Assembly (NCBI GenBank): GCA_963678205.1 | Contig: OY782760.1 | Coordinates: 372,001 to 436,000, forward strand | Reading direction: 5' to 3' | Source: G963556115 sp963678205 | GTDB taxonomy: Bacteria > Planctomycetota > SZUA-567 | DNA length: 64,000 nt | In this document: one piece after another, positions 54,261-63,500 of the stretch | How positions within the stretch are numbered: position 1 is the first letter of the stretch | Layout of the letters: the number at the start of each line of letters is the position of its first letter | The notes under the pieces: model-generated | Databases searched by the model: none | Told to the model about the DNA's origin: nothing | What the model saw: only the letters and a program-made list of their open reading frames with translations | Made by a program: the position numbers and the translations under genes

Positions 54261-54905
54261 TTATGCCTTATCTTTAGTTGCTAGTTCAAAACCATTCTCA
54301 TTTTCTACAATACACACAGCTGTAACAGGATTGGTAAAGTTCGCAAACTCACATTCTCCCATTACAAAGTCACAAGCTTCCTGCGCATTGCCCGCTGTAA
54401 AATCACTTATATTATGCCTGTTCGGGACATTCCTCTCATATGTTGATACATACAAGCACTTTCCTGCTTCAAGTTCAAATTCACGCACATCAAGACCATC
54501 TTTTCTAATAATACCAAGCCAGCCCTTATTAGATCCTTTCTCTACAACAGCAACGATTCTAGGAGTATTATAGTCATCTTTTTCATAATCCATAACTGCT
54601 AAAGAATATATTAGAGAATCTCTGATATTCATACCACTCTTTAGTTTTTCAACAATTGGATCTGTCTGGCTACCATTAGTTACAATCGCTACATCACCTA
54701 CAATTGCAGCACAGTTATAAGCAATATATGGATTCTTAAAGATATCACCTTCGTGTCCTTCTTTAGGAACAATACTTACATAATCTTCTTTAATCTGCGC
54801 CCTGCGATTTGGAAAGCTTCTTGAAGATACTCTATACATACTTGCAAGCTTACCTTCTTTTGTAATTCCAACAGCTACAATTCTACCCAGATAGATCTCA
54901 CTCAT
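54261..54905 (-). CDS. purO: Archaeal-type IMP cyclohydrolase PurO
   Basis: A 214-residue protein of the PurO family, first known from methanogens, which closes FAICAR to IMP and replaces the cyclohydrolase half of bacterial PurH. Diagnostic segments are YLGRIVAVGITKEGKLASMYRVSS RSFPNRRA (written here with a break), the EGDIFKNPYIAYNCAAIVGD block, TNGSQTDPI and DYNTPRIVAVV. The length equals the archaeal enzyme. The presence next to purE supports the assignment and suggests that this organism makes IMP with a PurH-independent last step, for which a separate formyltransferase (PurP- or PurV-like) would be needed; none is in the window. The gene is in the same run as hemL, purE and ligA. Confidence 0.9.
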   Translation of the reverse strand: MSEIYLGRIVAVGITKEGKLASMYRVSSRSFPNRRAQIKEDYVSIVPKEGHEGDIFKNPYIAYNCAAIVGDVAIVTNGSQTDPIVEKLKSGMNIRDSLIYSLAVMDYEKDDYNTPRIVAVVEKGSNKGWLGIIRKDGLDVREFELEAGKCLYVSTYERNVPNRHNISDFTAGNAQEACDFVMGECEFANFTNPVTAVCIVENENGFELATKDKA

Positions 54906-55010
54906 TACAAAACCCTTTCTTTTATTATTTATATGATTATAGCAAACTTGATTTTTTTTACCACCGTTTTACTTTATATTACATATCGCAAAAAGCAAAT
55001 ATATAAGTAA

Positions 55011-56309
55011 TTATTTCAATGTTTCAAAAACCTCTTTCTGAGCAATAAGAGTTGCTTCAAGATCATCAATAGTATGTGCTGTTGACAAAAAATTGGCTTC
55101 ATATTGAGCAGGAGGTATATAAATCCCTCTTTCAAGCATACCACGAAAATATGCTGCAAACATCTCAGTATCCGCAGCCATAGCATCATCATATCCTGCA
55201 ACAGAGTCTACACCAAAAAATACAGTAAAAGCACTTCCAACCCTATTGATACAAGCTCTCACCCCACTTTCAGATATATTCTCCTCCATAATAGATACAA
55301 GAGCTTGACACATTTTACCAAGCAACTCATATGGTTTCTCCTCAGTAAGAATCTCCAGCATCTTTATGCCTGCAGCACAAGCTAAAGGATTACCAGAGAG
55401 AGTTCCCGCCTGATACACCCCACCACTAGGGCTTACCTGTTCTAATAAGTTTTTCTTACCCCCGTAAGCACCAACCGGAAGCCCACCGCCAATAATTTTT
55501 CCTAGAGTTGTTATATCAGGTTCTACACCAAACATCTCTGCCGCTCCACCAAGCCCAAGGCGAAACCCAGTAATTACTTCATCGAAAATTAAAAGTGCGC
55601 CATGCTTATCACATTCTTCACGAATACCTGCAAGAAATCCTTCAACTGGTGGCACAAGTCCCATATTACCAGCCACAGGCTCAACTATTACTGCTGCAAT
55701 ATCCCCTTTATTGGATTCAAAGCACTTTTTCACGCTTTCAATATCATTATAATCAGCAAGAAGAGTATCCTGAGCAGCACCTTTAGTTACCCCAGGACTT
55801 GAAGGAATTCCATACGTCAAAGCTCCACTTCCCGCACTTATAAGGAATGAGTCAGAATGTCCATGGTAGCAGCCTTTAAACTTGACAACCTTTTCTCTAC
55901 CTGTTACAGCTCTTGCAAGTCTTAATGCTGACATTGTAGCCTCAGTTCCTGAATTCACCAATCGCAACATTTCTATTGTTGGCATATTATTTGTAATCAA
56001 CTCTGCAAGGCGAATCTCATCTCTATGATTTGCTCCAAAACTAGTGCCTTTTACTGCTGCTTCTGTAATTGCACTAGTTATAGACATATTTGCATGCCCA
56101 AGAATTAGTGGCCCCCAACTCATCATATAATCAATATACTCATTACCTTCAGACGAATATAATTTTGAACCGCTAGCATGGTCTATATATACTGGCTCAG
56201 CCCCGACAGCACCAAAAGCTCTCACAGGAGAATTTACCCCTCCAGGCATCAACTTAACAGCTCTATCAAATAATTCTGAACTATTCTCTAAATCAACTAC
56301 CATCTTCAT
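55011..56309 (-). CDS. hemL: Glutamate-1-semialdehyde 2,1-aminomutase HemL
   Basis: A 432-residue PLP enzyme that converts glutamate-1-semialdehyde to 5-aminolevulinate in tetrapyrrole synthesis by the C5 route. Landmarks are LMPGGVNSPVRAFGAVG at the start, NSGTEATMSALRLAR, FKGCYHGHSDSFL, LIFDEVITGFR and the PLP-lysine motif TTLGKIIGGGLPVGAYGG. Length is normal. The ATG at 56309 has AAAGGGG 7 bases upstream. It is divergent from the cobA-hemD fusion, so the 138-base interval controls two steps of the same pathway. Confidence 0.97.
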   Translation of the reverse strand: MKMVVDLENSSELFDRAVKLMPGGVNSPVRAFGAVGAEPVYIDHASGSKLYSSEGNEYIDYMMSWGPLILGHANMSITSAITEAAVKGTSFGANHRDEIRLAELITNNMPTIEMLRLVNSGTEATMSALRLARAVTGREKVVKFKGCYHGHSDSFLISAGSGALTYGIPSSPGVTKGAAQDTLLADYNDIESVKKCFESNKGDIAAVIVEPVAGNMGLVPPVEGFLAGIREECDKHGALLIFDEVITGFRLGLGGAAEMFGVEPDITTLGKIIGGGLPVGAYGGKKNLLEQVSPSGGVYQAGTLSGNPLACAAGIKMLEILTEEKPYELLGKMCQALVSIMEENISESGVRACINRVGSAFTVFFGVDSVAGYDDAMAADTEMFAAYFRGMLERGIYIPPAQYEANFLSTAHTIDDLEATLIAQKEVFETLK

Positions 56310-56349
56310 CGCTTATCCCCTTTAAATAGCTTATTCAGCTCTCTATCGA

Positions 56350-56382
56350 TATGGTATCTTTCTCATTTAAATTTATACCATA
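56350..56382. promoter_or_regulatory. 8-bp inverted repeat in the hemL / cobA-hemD divergent interval
   Basis: TATGGTAT at 56350-56357 is exactly inverted at 56375-56382 (17-base spacer). Its location between two divergent tetrapyrrole genes makes it a candidate shared operator; AT-richness means chance is possible. Confidence 0.35.
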
Positions 56383-56447
56383 GTATTCTATATTTATCAA
56401 TAGTTTACGACTTGATTTAAAACCCAAAATATCTTAACCTATATATT

Positions 56448-58145
56448 ATGATAAATATAAAAAATAAAAATAAAGGCATATGCTATTTAATTGGAGCTGG
56501 ACCGGGAGACCCTGGACTGCTCACACAAAAAGCTGCAAAATGTCTAAGCAGAGCAACAATTGTATTTTATGACTATTTGGCTTCCAAAGAATTACTGAAC
56601 CTTACTTCAAGCTCAGCAAAACTTGTATATGTCGGCAAGTCTGCTGGAAATCATACAATGCCGCAAGAAGAAATTACTAGAAGAGTCGTAAAAGCTGTAG
56701 CAAAAGGAGAAATTGTAGCACGCCTCAAAGGTGGCGACCCATTTGTATTTGGGCGAGGAGGAGAAGAGGCTATAGCACTTAAAGAAGCGAAACTTGCTTT
56801 TGAAATAATCCCCGGAGTCACGTCAGGTATTGCTGCTGCGACTTATGCCGGCATTCCTGTTACACACCGAGCTATCTCGACAATGGTCACATTTGTTACT
56901 GGACACGAAACTCCTGACAAATCAGAAATTCAGACGGACTGGGATGCTCTTGGAAAAGCAGGAGGTACTATCTGCATTTATATGGGCGTTAAAAATCTAC
57001 CGGCTATCTGTGAAAAACTTATTAATTCTGGAAGAAGCAAAGATGAAGCTGTCGCTGTTATTCATAGAGGGACCAGAAATAAACAGAAGACAGTTATAGG
57101 TACCCTCAGTAATATCTCCAAAGAGATAAAAAAAGCAGCAATTACTCCTCCAGCAATTATAATTATTGGCGAAGTAGTAAATTTAAGGGACAAAATTTCT
57201 TGGTTTGAGGATAAACCTCTATTTGGCAAGAGAGTATTGGTTACCAGAGCCAGAGAACAGGCAAGTGAGCTTACAAAGCAACTTGAATCGTATGGGGCAG
57301 AAGTCATTGAAATACCGATTATAGCGGTTAGTCCTGTAGAATATCAAGCTTCAGAAATAACAGAAAAAGCAATTAAAACCGGACTAGTAAAAATTGCATA
57401 CATGCGAGAAACTAATCCAACGCTACTATCAATGATTCAGGATAAACCTATGAATCTTGATTTTCCAGACTTCTCTTATCTGATCACTGAATGTGACGAG
57501 TTAACTAGAGGGATCGCGTTACTTGTTTCGAATAAACATGACTGGGTTGTTTTTACTAGTGCAAACGGAGTAAAGTACACTTTTGATAGAATTAAAAAGT
57601 TAGGACTGGACTCAAGAATATTCGTAGGCAAAGAAATAGCCGCAATTGGTTCACCAACAGCCCAAGCTTTAGAAAACCATGGCATAAAAGCAGATTTAAT
57701 CCCAAAAGAATTTACTGGAGAGTCATTGCTGGGATCACTTATTGAGCGCGAAGTACAAGGTCAGAAAATACTAATGCTTAGAGCATCAAATGCCCGCGTG
57801 ATGCTCCGTGAAAAACTTATAAAACTTGGCTGCGAAGTCGATGATATTACTGCATATCTAGTAGAGAAAGCCACATTAACTCAAGAGAACAAAGAAATTC
57901 TTGAGAGTGGAGCATATGACATAGCAACATTCGCCTCATCTGGAACTGTAAGAAATTTTGCGGAAATGACAGGAACTAGCCTACAAACTATATTAAAATC
58001 TGACAAACAACCAAAATTTGTAAGTATAGGTCCAGTTACATCCAAAACCATGGATGAGCTGTTTATACCAATAACTGCTGAAGCAGAACAGGCAACTATT
58101 AACGACCTTGTAGATGCTACTGTCAAAATTTGTAATAATGAATAA
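56448..58145 (+). CDS. cobA-hemD: Fused uroporphyrinogen-III C-methyltransferase / uroporphyrinogen-III synthase (CobA-HemD)
   Basis: A 565-residue bifunctional enzyme. The CobA/SUMT half (about 10-255) has LIGAGPGDPGLLTQKAAKCL, VARLKGGDPFVFGRGGEE, IIPGVTSGIAAATYAGIPVTHR and the C-terminal AVIHRGTRNKQKTVIGTLSNI. The HemD half (about 262-560) starts GKRVLVTRAREQASELTKQLESYGAEVIEIPI and includes WVVFTSANGVKYTFDRI, IAAIGSPTAQALENHGI and the final IGPVTSKTMDEL. The fusion makes uroporphyrinogen III and methylates it twice to precorrin-2 for siroheme and cobalamin. An insertion at about 300-345 in the HemD half (KTGLVKIAYMRETNPTLLS) is longer than usual. The start ATG has no clear ribosome site. 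Confidence 0.94.
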   Translation: MINIKNKNKGICYLIGAGPGDPGLLTQKAAKCLSRATIVFYDYLASKELLNLTSSSAKLVYVGKSAGNHTMPQEEITRRVVKAVAKGEIVARLKGGDPFVFGRGGEEAIALKEAKLAFEIIPGVTSGIAAATYAGIPVTHRAISTMVTFVTGHETPDKSEIQTDWDALGKAGGTICIYMGVKNLPAICEKLINSGRSKDEAVAVIHRGTRNKQKTVIGTLSNISKEIKKAAITPPAIIIIGEVVNLRDKISWFEDKPLFGKRVLVTRAREQASELTKQLESYGAEVIEIPIIAVSPVEYQASEITEKAIKTGLVKIAYMRETNPTLLSMIQDKPMNLDFPDFSYLITECDELTRGIALLVSNKHDWVVFTSANGVKYTFDRIKKLGLDSRIFVGKEIAAIGSPTAQALENHGIKADLIPKEFTGESLLGSLIEREVQGQKILMLRASNARVMLREKLIKLGCEVDDITAYLVEKATLTQENKEILESGAYDIATFASSGTVRNFAEMTGTSLQTILKSDKQPKFVSIGPVTSKTMDELFIPITAEAEQATINDLVDATVKICNNE

Positions 58146-58178
58146 ACATATCTATTTAGTAAAGGAAAAATAGCAATA

Positions 58179-58904
58179 ATGGACCTAGCAATAATTCTTA
58201 CTATTGTCGCCCTACTCATAGGGATAAAAGTAATCAGCTCCATCTGGAAAGCAGGAATTAAAGAAGCTGATGAGTATAATAAACTTGCCCTTGATCCAGA
58301 ATTTAGAGATGCACAACTTGCAAAGTATATGGCAAAGCTCGAAGCTGGAGGCAAAAACGACAGCAAACTGATTTATAAAATTGCCAGAATCAACGCTCTC
58401 GCTAAAAAATTTACAGAAGCGAGCAAATACTTTGAGATGTATACCAATCTTATTACTGATGATGCTGAAGGATTCGCAGAACTATCAGATATATATTTAA
58501 ATCTTTCTGAATATGATAAAGCAAAGACTGCGATTGAAAAAGCAATAGAACTAGAACCTAAATATGAAGAATACCGAGAATTTCAATTAAGAATCGGACT
58601 CCAAACAAAAGACACAAAATATGCAGAGAATGCATCTATAGCATGGGTTAAACTTGACGAAGAAAGGGTAAAATTAAATAAGCGCCCACACCGTTGGTCA
58701 CCAATGTACCAGATAGGTCCAAAACAGGCAACCCCAGATATTGCAATCAAATCTTATTTGGCAGCAATACTCCACCTTAAAAATGAGACTGAGGCGGCAA
58801 CAAATATAATTGACAGCATGAATGAAGCAGAGTTTGAATATTTTGAATCACTCATTGAAGAAGATAAGCTCTTCTATAAGCTAAGGGAACTTAATGAATC
58901 TTAA
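58179..58904 (+). CDS. TPR-type protein with N-terminal membrane anchor
   Basis: A 241-residue protein with one N-terminal membrane helix (LAIILTIVALLIGIKVI) and a helical repeat region with tetratricopeptide character (LSDIYLNLSEYDKAKTAIEKAIELEPKYEEYR near 105-145). Anchored by its N-terminus, it probably faces the cytoplasm or periplasm as a scaffold. The function is unknown. It overlaps the start of mnmA by 11 bases and follows cobA-hemD by 33 bases, so it sits in a probable three-gene operon. Confidence 0.75.
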   Translation: MDLAIILTIVALLIGIKVISSIWKAGIKEADEYNKLALDPEFRDAQLAKYMAKLEAGGKNDSKLIYKIARINALAKKFTEASKYFEMYTNLITDDAEGFAELSDIYLNLSEYDKAKTAIEKAIELEPKYEEYREFQLRIGLQTKDTKYAENASIAWVKLDEERVKLNKRPHRWSPMYQIGPKQATPDIAIKSYLAAILHLKNETEAATNIIDSMNEAEFEYFESLIEEDKLFYKLRELNES

Positions 58905-59997
58905 TAGGCTACAACTAATCTCTGGGAAAAATCTTAACACCGAAATTGCCAAAGGCAAAATCGGAAGAATTGCTGTACTTATGAGTGGTGGGGTTGACAG
59001 TAGTGTCACTGCACTCAAACTAAAGGAAGATGGCTGGGAAGTTGTGGGTGTAAATATGCAGATACCTTTAGCCTGCGGCGCTGGAGTTGTAGATTGCTCT
59101 GGTATAGAAACTGTAGCAGAACACTTAAAAATCCCGCTCTACAGAGTAGATTTAGGAGACACCTTCCAGAAGGAGGTGATAGACTCCTTTGAAGAGGAGT
59201 ACCGCAAAGGAAGAACTCCTAATCCCTGCTGTGACTGTAATAGAAAACTAAAATTTGAAGCAGTCTGGAATATTATTGAAGAAGAACTTGGTATTAAAAA
59301 TATTGCAACCGGTCATTATGCTAAAATAATAAGAGACGGAGATAATGCCTACATTGCACGCGGTACAGATCTAAATAAAGATCAGAGCTACTTCATATAC
59401 GGCATCTCAAGAGAAAGACTCAAGCACTTCTATCTTCCACTTGGTGATCTAAATAAAGACGAAACCAGACGCCTTGCGAAGAAAGCAAAACTATCAGTAG
59501 CTGAAAAATCAGAGAGCATGGATCTGTGCTTTGCCGGAGGAGGAGATTACAGAGAAGCCTTCTCCAACAAAAACGAAGATATAGAAGGAGACTTTGTTGA
59601 TACAGAGTTCAAAATAATAGGCAGGCATAAGGGTGTAAAACATTATACTGTTGGTCAACGTAAATTAGGTATGTCCTTTGGAGCAGAACCAAGCTACGCC
59701 ATTAGAATTATACCTGAAGCAAATCAGGTAATGGTCGGAATGCGTAAAGACGCTTATAAAGATACCGTAAAAGCAAATCTTATTACTATACACCAGCCTG
59801 ACAAATTAAAAACAAAAAAGTGTTTACTTGGGAAAATACGCTCTGCTGGAAACTTAATTAAATGCAGAATTAAAGAACTGAATAATAATGATATAACAGT
59901 TGTATTTTCTAAAGAGCTATTCGCACCTACCCCCGGTCAGCATATTGTACTTTACAATACTGATTCAACAATAGTTGCAGGAGGCACGATAAAATAA
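58894..59997 (+). CDS. mnmA: tRNA-specific 2-thiouridylase MnmA
   Basis: A 367-residue ATP-dependent tRNA thiolase that makes 2-thiouridine at the wobble base of tRNA-Glu, -Gln and -Lys. The PP-loop is VLMSGGVDSSVTALKLKEDGWEVVGV. The catalytic cysteine region is RTPNPCCDCNRKLKFE, with three cysteines instead of the usual CVxCN arrangement. The second cysteine region is MDLCFAGGGDYREAF where most MnmA have VCFIG. KDQSYFIYGI, AEKSESMDLC and HYTVGQRKLGMSFG are further landmarks. The extended start (20 residues before the PP-loop region) and the unusual cysteines make it a divergent MnmA-family member. It overlaps the previous gene by 11 bases. Confidence 0.88.
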   Translation: MNLNRLQLISGKNLNTEIAKGKIGRIAVLMSGGVDSSVTALKLKEDGWEVVGVNMQIPLACGAGVVDCSGIETVAEHLKIPLYRVDLGDTFQKEVIDSFEEEYRKGRTPNPCCDCNRKLKFEAVWNIIEEELGIKNIATGHYAKIIRDGDNAYIARGTDLNKDQSYFIYGISRERLKHFYLPLGDLNKDETRRLAKKAKLSVAEKSESMDLCFAGGGDYREAFSNKNEDIEGDFVDTEFKIIGRHKGVKHYTVGQRKLGMSFGAEPSYAIRIIPEANQVMVGMRKDAYKDTVKANLITIHQPDKLKTKKCLLGKIRSAGNLIKCRIKELNNNDITVVFSKELFAPTPGQHIVLYNTDSTIVAGGTIK

Positions 59998-60023
59998 CTG
60001 GGGCAGATAATATCAAGCCCCAG
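59998..60023 (+). terminator. 7-bp GC-rich hairpin after mnmA
   Basis: CTGGGGC directly after the mnmA stop codon is inverted at 60017-60023. The following T-content is low, so this is a weak or assisted terminator. The remainder of the 519-base gap (to 60516) has no plausible gene. Confidence 0.5.
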
Positions 60024-60437
60024 AAAATTAATAGTTATAATATAACTATCTAAGTACTTTTTTGTATTAAAATGCTACTCAACAACCATAAAATTATATT
60101 TTTTTAACCTTTTAGTTACTAGGTTTCTCACCACCTTAAAACAACTTTATACCATAAACAGAATTAATATAATCCAACCTGGCACATAAAAACCGAAGAA
60201 AACAATTTTTCGGCAAACAAATCATTCAAAACACAATCATGTTATGCCGCTATTAACACAGCAGCAATAGATATCTTTATTAAAACAAATATCACTTTAT
60301 ATTCTCAGAAAGCGTTACTTCTCACAACCTCTATTAAAGCATACACTCTTAAGCAATGTACCTAATACTTTTTCCTTCTTGCAATAGAACTTTAATAAAT
60401 GTACGATTACTATTGTATTATCATTATTAATGTTTTC

Positions 60438-60466
60438 TTTACAAAAAAGTAGTCTAAATATATAAC
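60438..60466 (+). promoter_or_regulatory. Sigma-70-type promoter of the TPR/transglutaminase-like gene
   Basis: TTTACA at 60438-60443 and TATAAC at 60461-60466 with an exact 17-base spacer, about 50 bases before the ATG at 60517. Confidence 0.6.
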
Positions 60467-60516
60467 GTTGTCTCATCTATCGAACCCAAAAATACTGCAA
60501 TAATGCGAGAAAAATT

Positions 60517-63500
60517 ATGCACATTATACTTAATAAATATCTATCACTCGTCTTACTATTTATGTTCCTATCCCACACAATCAAATCGGCTCATACCGAA
60601 GAAATTACTCCGTCAGAAAATTTATTCGTCTCCGGAGATTACGAAGCCCTATTTTTAGATAACCTCAAACGAGCCAAAGAGAATCCTAAAGAATCATATT
60701 TACCACTTCTCATTACAAGAGATATAAACAAACAATTCTTAAGTAAAACCAATATTGGCAAAAACAAGTTAATAGATTTGATTAACAATAAAACTCTTAC
60801 TCCATTATCGAATAATCTGGCTCAGCAGATGCTTGCCAGTATTTATTCAATTGAAGGAAATGAGTATAAAGCAACAGAACTACGAAGAGAAAGTGGAATT
60901 ATACCCACCTGGAGAATAGCAGGTGCCTTTGGTGAATATGAACAGGCGTCATTCTATCAAAGCTTTGCTCCTGAAGGCGGAATAGATTTTTCTATCTTTA
61001 TGAAAGGACTTGGTAAAGATGTAACTTGGAGGCTTATGAGTGAAAATGTTTGTTTGAATGGCTTCACTCCTTATAAATGGATCTCTCCACAAAGAGGAGT
61101 TTTATACCTATACACGCAATTCAAACTACAAAAAGAGAATTATATAGTTTTAGAAAATAATGGGCAAGGCGCATTTTCATTTTGGGTAGACGGCATTGAA
61201 TGCGGCACTTCAGATTTTATGCAGAAGGAAGTAGGAAAGACTGTACGTTTTAAAAGTTTGACCACTTTATCATCAGGATGGCATCAACTTCTTGTGAAGC
61301 TATATGCAGATAATAAAGATTCAGAAGAAATTTTCAGAATTCTAGGCAGCGACCTAAAACCTATTGAAAACATTGAGTACGATCTGAAGCAGCTACACGG
61401 TGAAAACCATTTCGGCAAAGCATTATGGAAGAAGTTGGAACATGACATATCTACTTATACAACTGCTGAACAAGCTCTATATTATCAATACAATCAGGAA
61501 TATGACAAGGCTCTTACAAAATGGCAAGAAGCAATTAATAATAACCCTGATAATCCAGCCTTACACATATACTATGCAACTTGCGCTGGCCAGGCATTCA
61601 ATATTCTCCCTGGTCCCATGCGCACATCAATTGTCAAAAGAGAAGCCCTAAAAGCATTAGAACTGTATCCAGAGGCAATAAGTGCTCTACTCATTTTAGG
61701 AGACCACGAACGTCAAAATAAACGGTATTCAAAATCTGATTTTTATTATTCAAAAGTTTTAGAAATAAACCCAAAAAATATCATAGCATATGGGGCAAAG
61801 ATTAGAATAGCTTTAGAGAATGACTGGTTCCCAGAAACAAGTAAATGGCTTGAAAATCTGAGTAAACTCTACCCAGACAGCTACATTTCATGTTTATTAA
61901 AAAGCATCTACTATAATCGTCTTGGGCAAATTAAGCAGTCTGCTGAAATTCTTGAAAAAGCATATAAGCTTGATAGAAATAACATTATTATTGCAACAGA
62001 TTGTATTAGAGCATATTTTGCGTCTGACAACACAGCGAAAGCACTGGAAATACTTGACAGCCTTCCTTTATATTATAAAGAACGAGTTGAAATTTTACTT
62101 CTAAAGAGTGAAATACTATCAAGAACAGGTAAATTCACTAAAGCTATAAACTCACTAAAACAAAGTCTAGAAGCAGTAGGTAATGATCCAGGTATTCTTA
62201 AAATTCAAGGTGATATATTCTTTACAGCAAAAGATTATGCAAGAGCAAAAAAAATGTATAAGGAAAGCTTAGAGCTAGATAGCGGAAATTACTCATTACG
62301 TAGACTTCTTGCAGGACTTGAAGGGAAAAATTACAAATTCTGGACTGAATTTTCTCTAAACACTACCGAAAAAATAGATGAATTTATAAAAAACCATACC
62401 AAATACTTTGGCAGCACAGCACGCCTCATTGATCAGACTGTGCTTGCTGTTCATAACGGAGGAGGCTATTCTAATTATACGCATGAGCTGCAGGCTGTAC
62501 TTACTGAAAGTGGTATCAATAAAGCCGCTATTGTTGATACATACGGAGAGTTATTACAAGCTCGAACAATTCTTCCAGAAAGAAGCAGATCACTCGAACC
62601 AATAATTCTTAAAGGATCGCGCAATATAACCATGCCAGCTGTAGCACCAGGAGCAATTATTGAACACGCTTACCTCAATGAAACTCCTACCCCACACGAT
62701 AAACATTTACGTTTTCCCAAGTGGTACTTCCGTAGCCCAAACAGCCAGGAGTCTTTCCTTTTCTCACAATATATCGTTAGAGTTCCCAAAGGGGTAGAAT
62801 TTACTTACGCAACAAGAAATCTTAATAGAGAAGTAGAATTTACAGTAAATGAAGAAGAGGACGGTACTAAAAATTATATCTGGACGGGCAAAAATATGCC
62901 AGAAGCAATACATGAGGAAGGCTCACCTGCAATAGGTTCAACACTGCCTTATGTTGCAATTGCTCTAAATCATAGCTGGAATGATATTCACAGCAGCATG
63001 CTAACATCCTATCTTGGCAAGACAATACCAACTATTGATATTATCAACAAAGTTAACGAACTTTCCCGTAATACGATAACAAAGAAAGACGTTATTAAAA
63101 ATATTTACAATTTTGTTAATCGTGAGATTACCCCTTCAGGATCAAGATCTCCAGCAAGTCATATACTTCTGCAAAAAGCTGGAAGCAAGCAGAATCTAAT
63201 GCTTGCAATGCTACATGCAGCCGATGTGAATGCTGAACTTGTTGCAGTCAGACCACCTTCTAATATTTTATACGACCCTATTTGGAAATTACCAACAGAT
63301 AATAATTTTATTGATTACCTAATTATTGCAAAAGATGGTGATGGAAATGATATCTGGTTAGATCCACGGGCGCGCTATGCTGCTGCAGGAGAAATAGGAG
63401 AAGATTTTTGCGGTGGAACAGGATTTATTCTAGGTCTAAATAAGAGTGAATTTGTTACTGTACCTCAAGCTCCAGAAAGCAGATATACCATTGAAAGATC

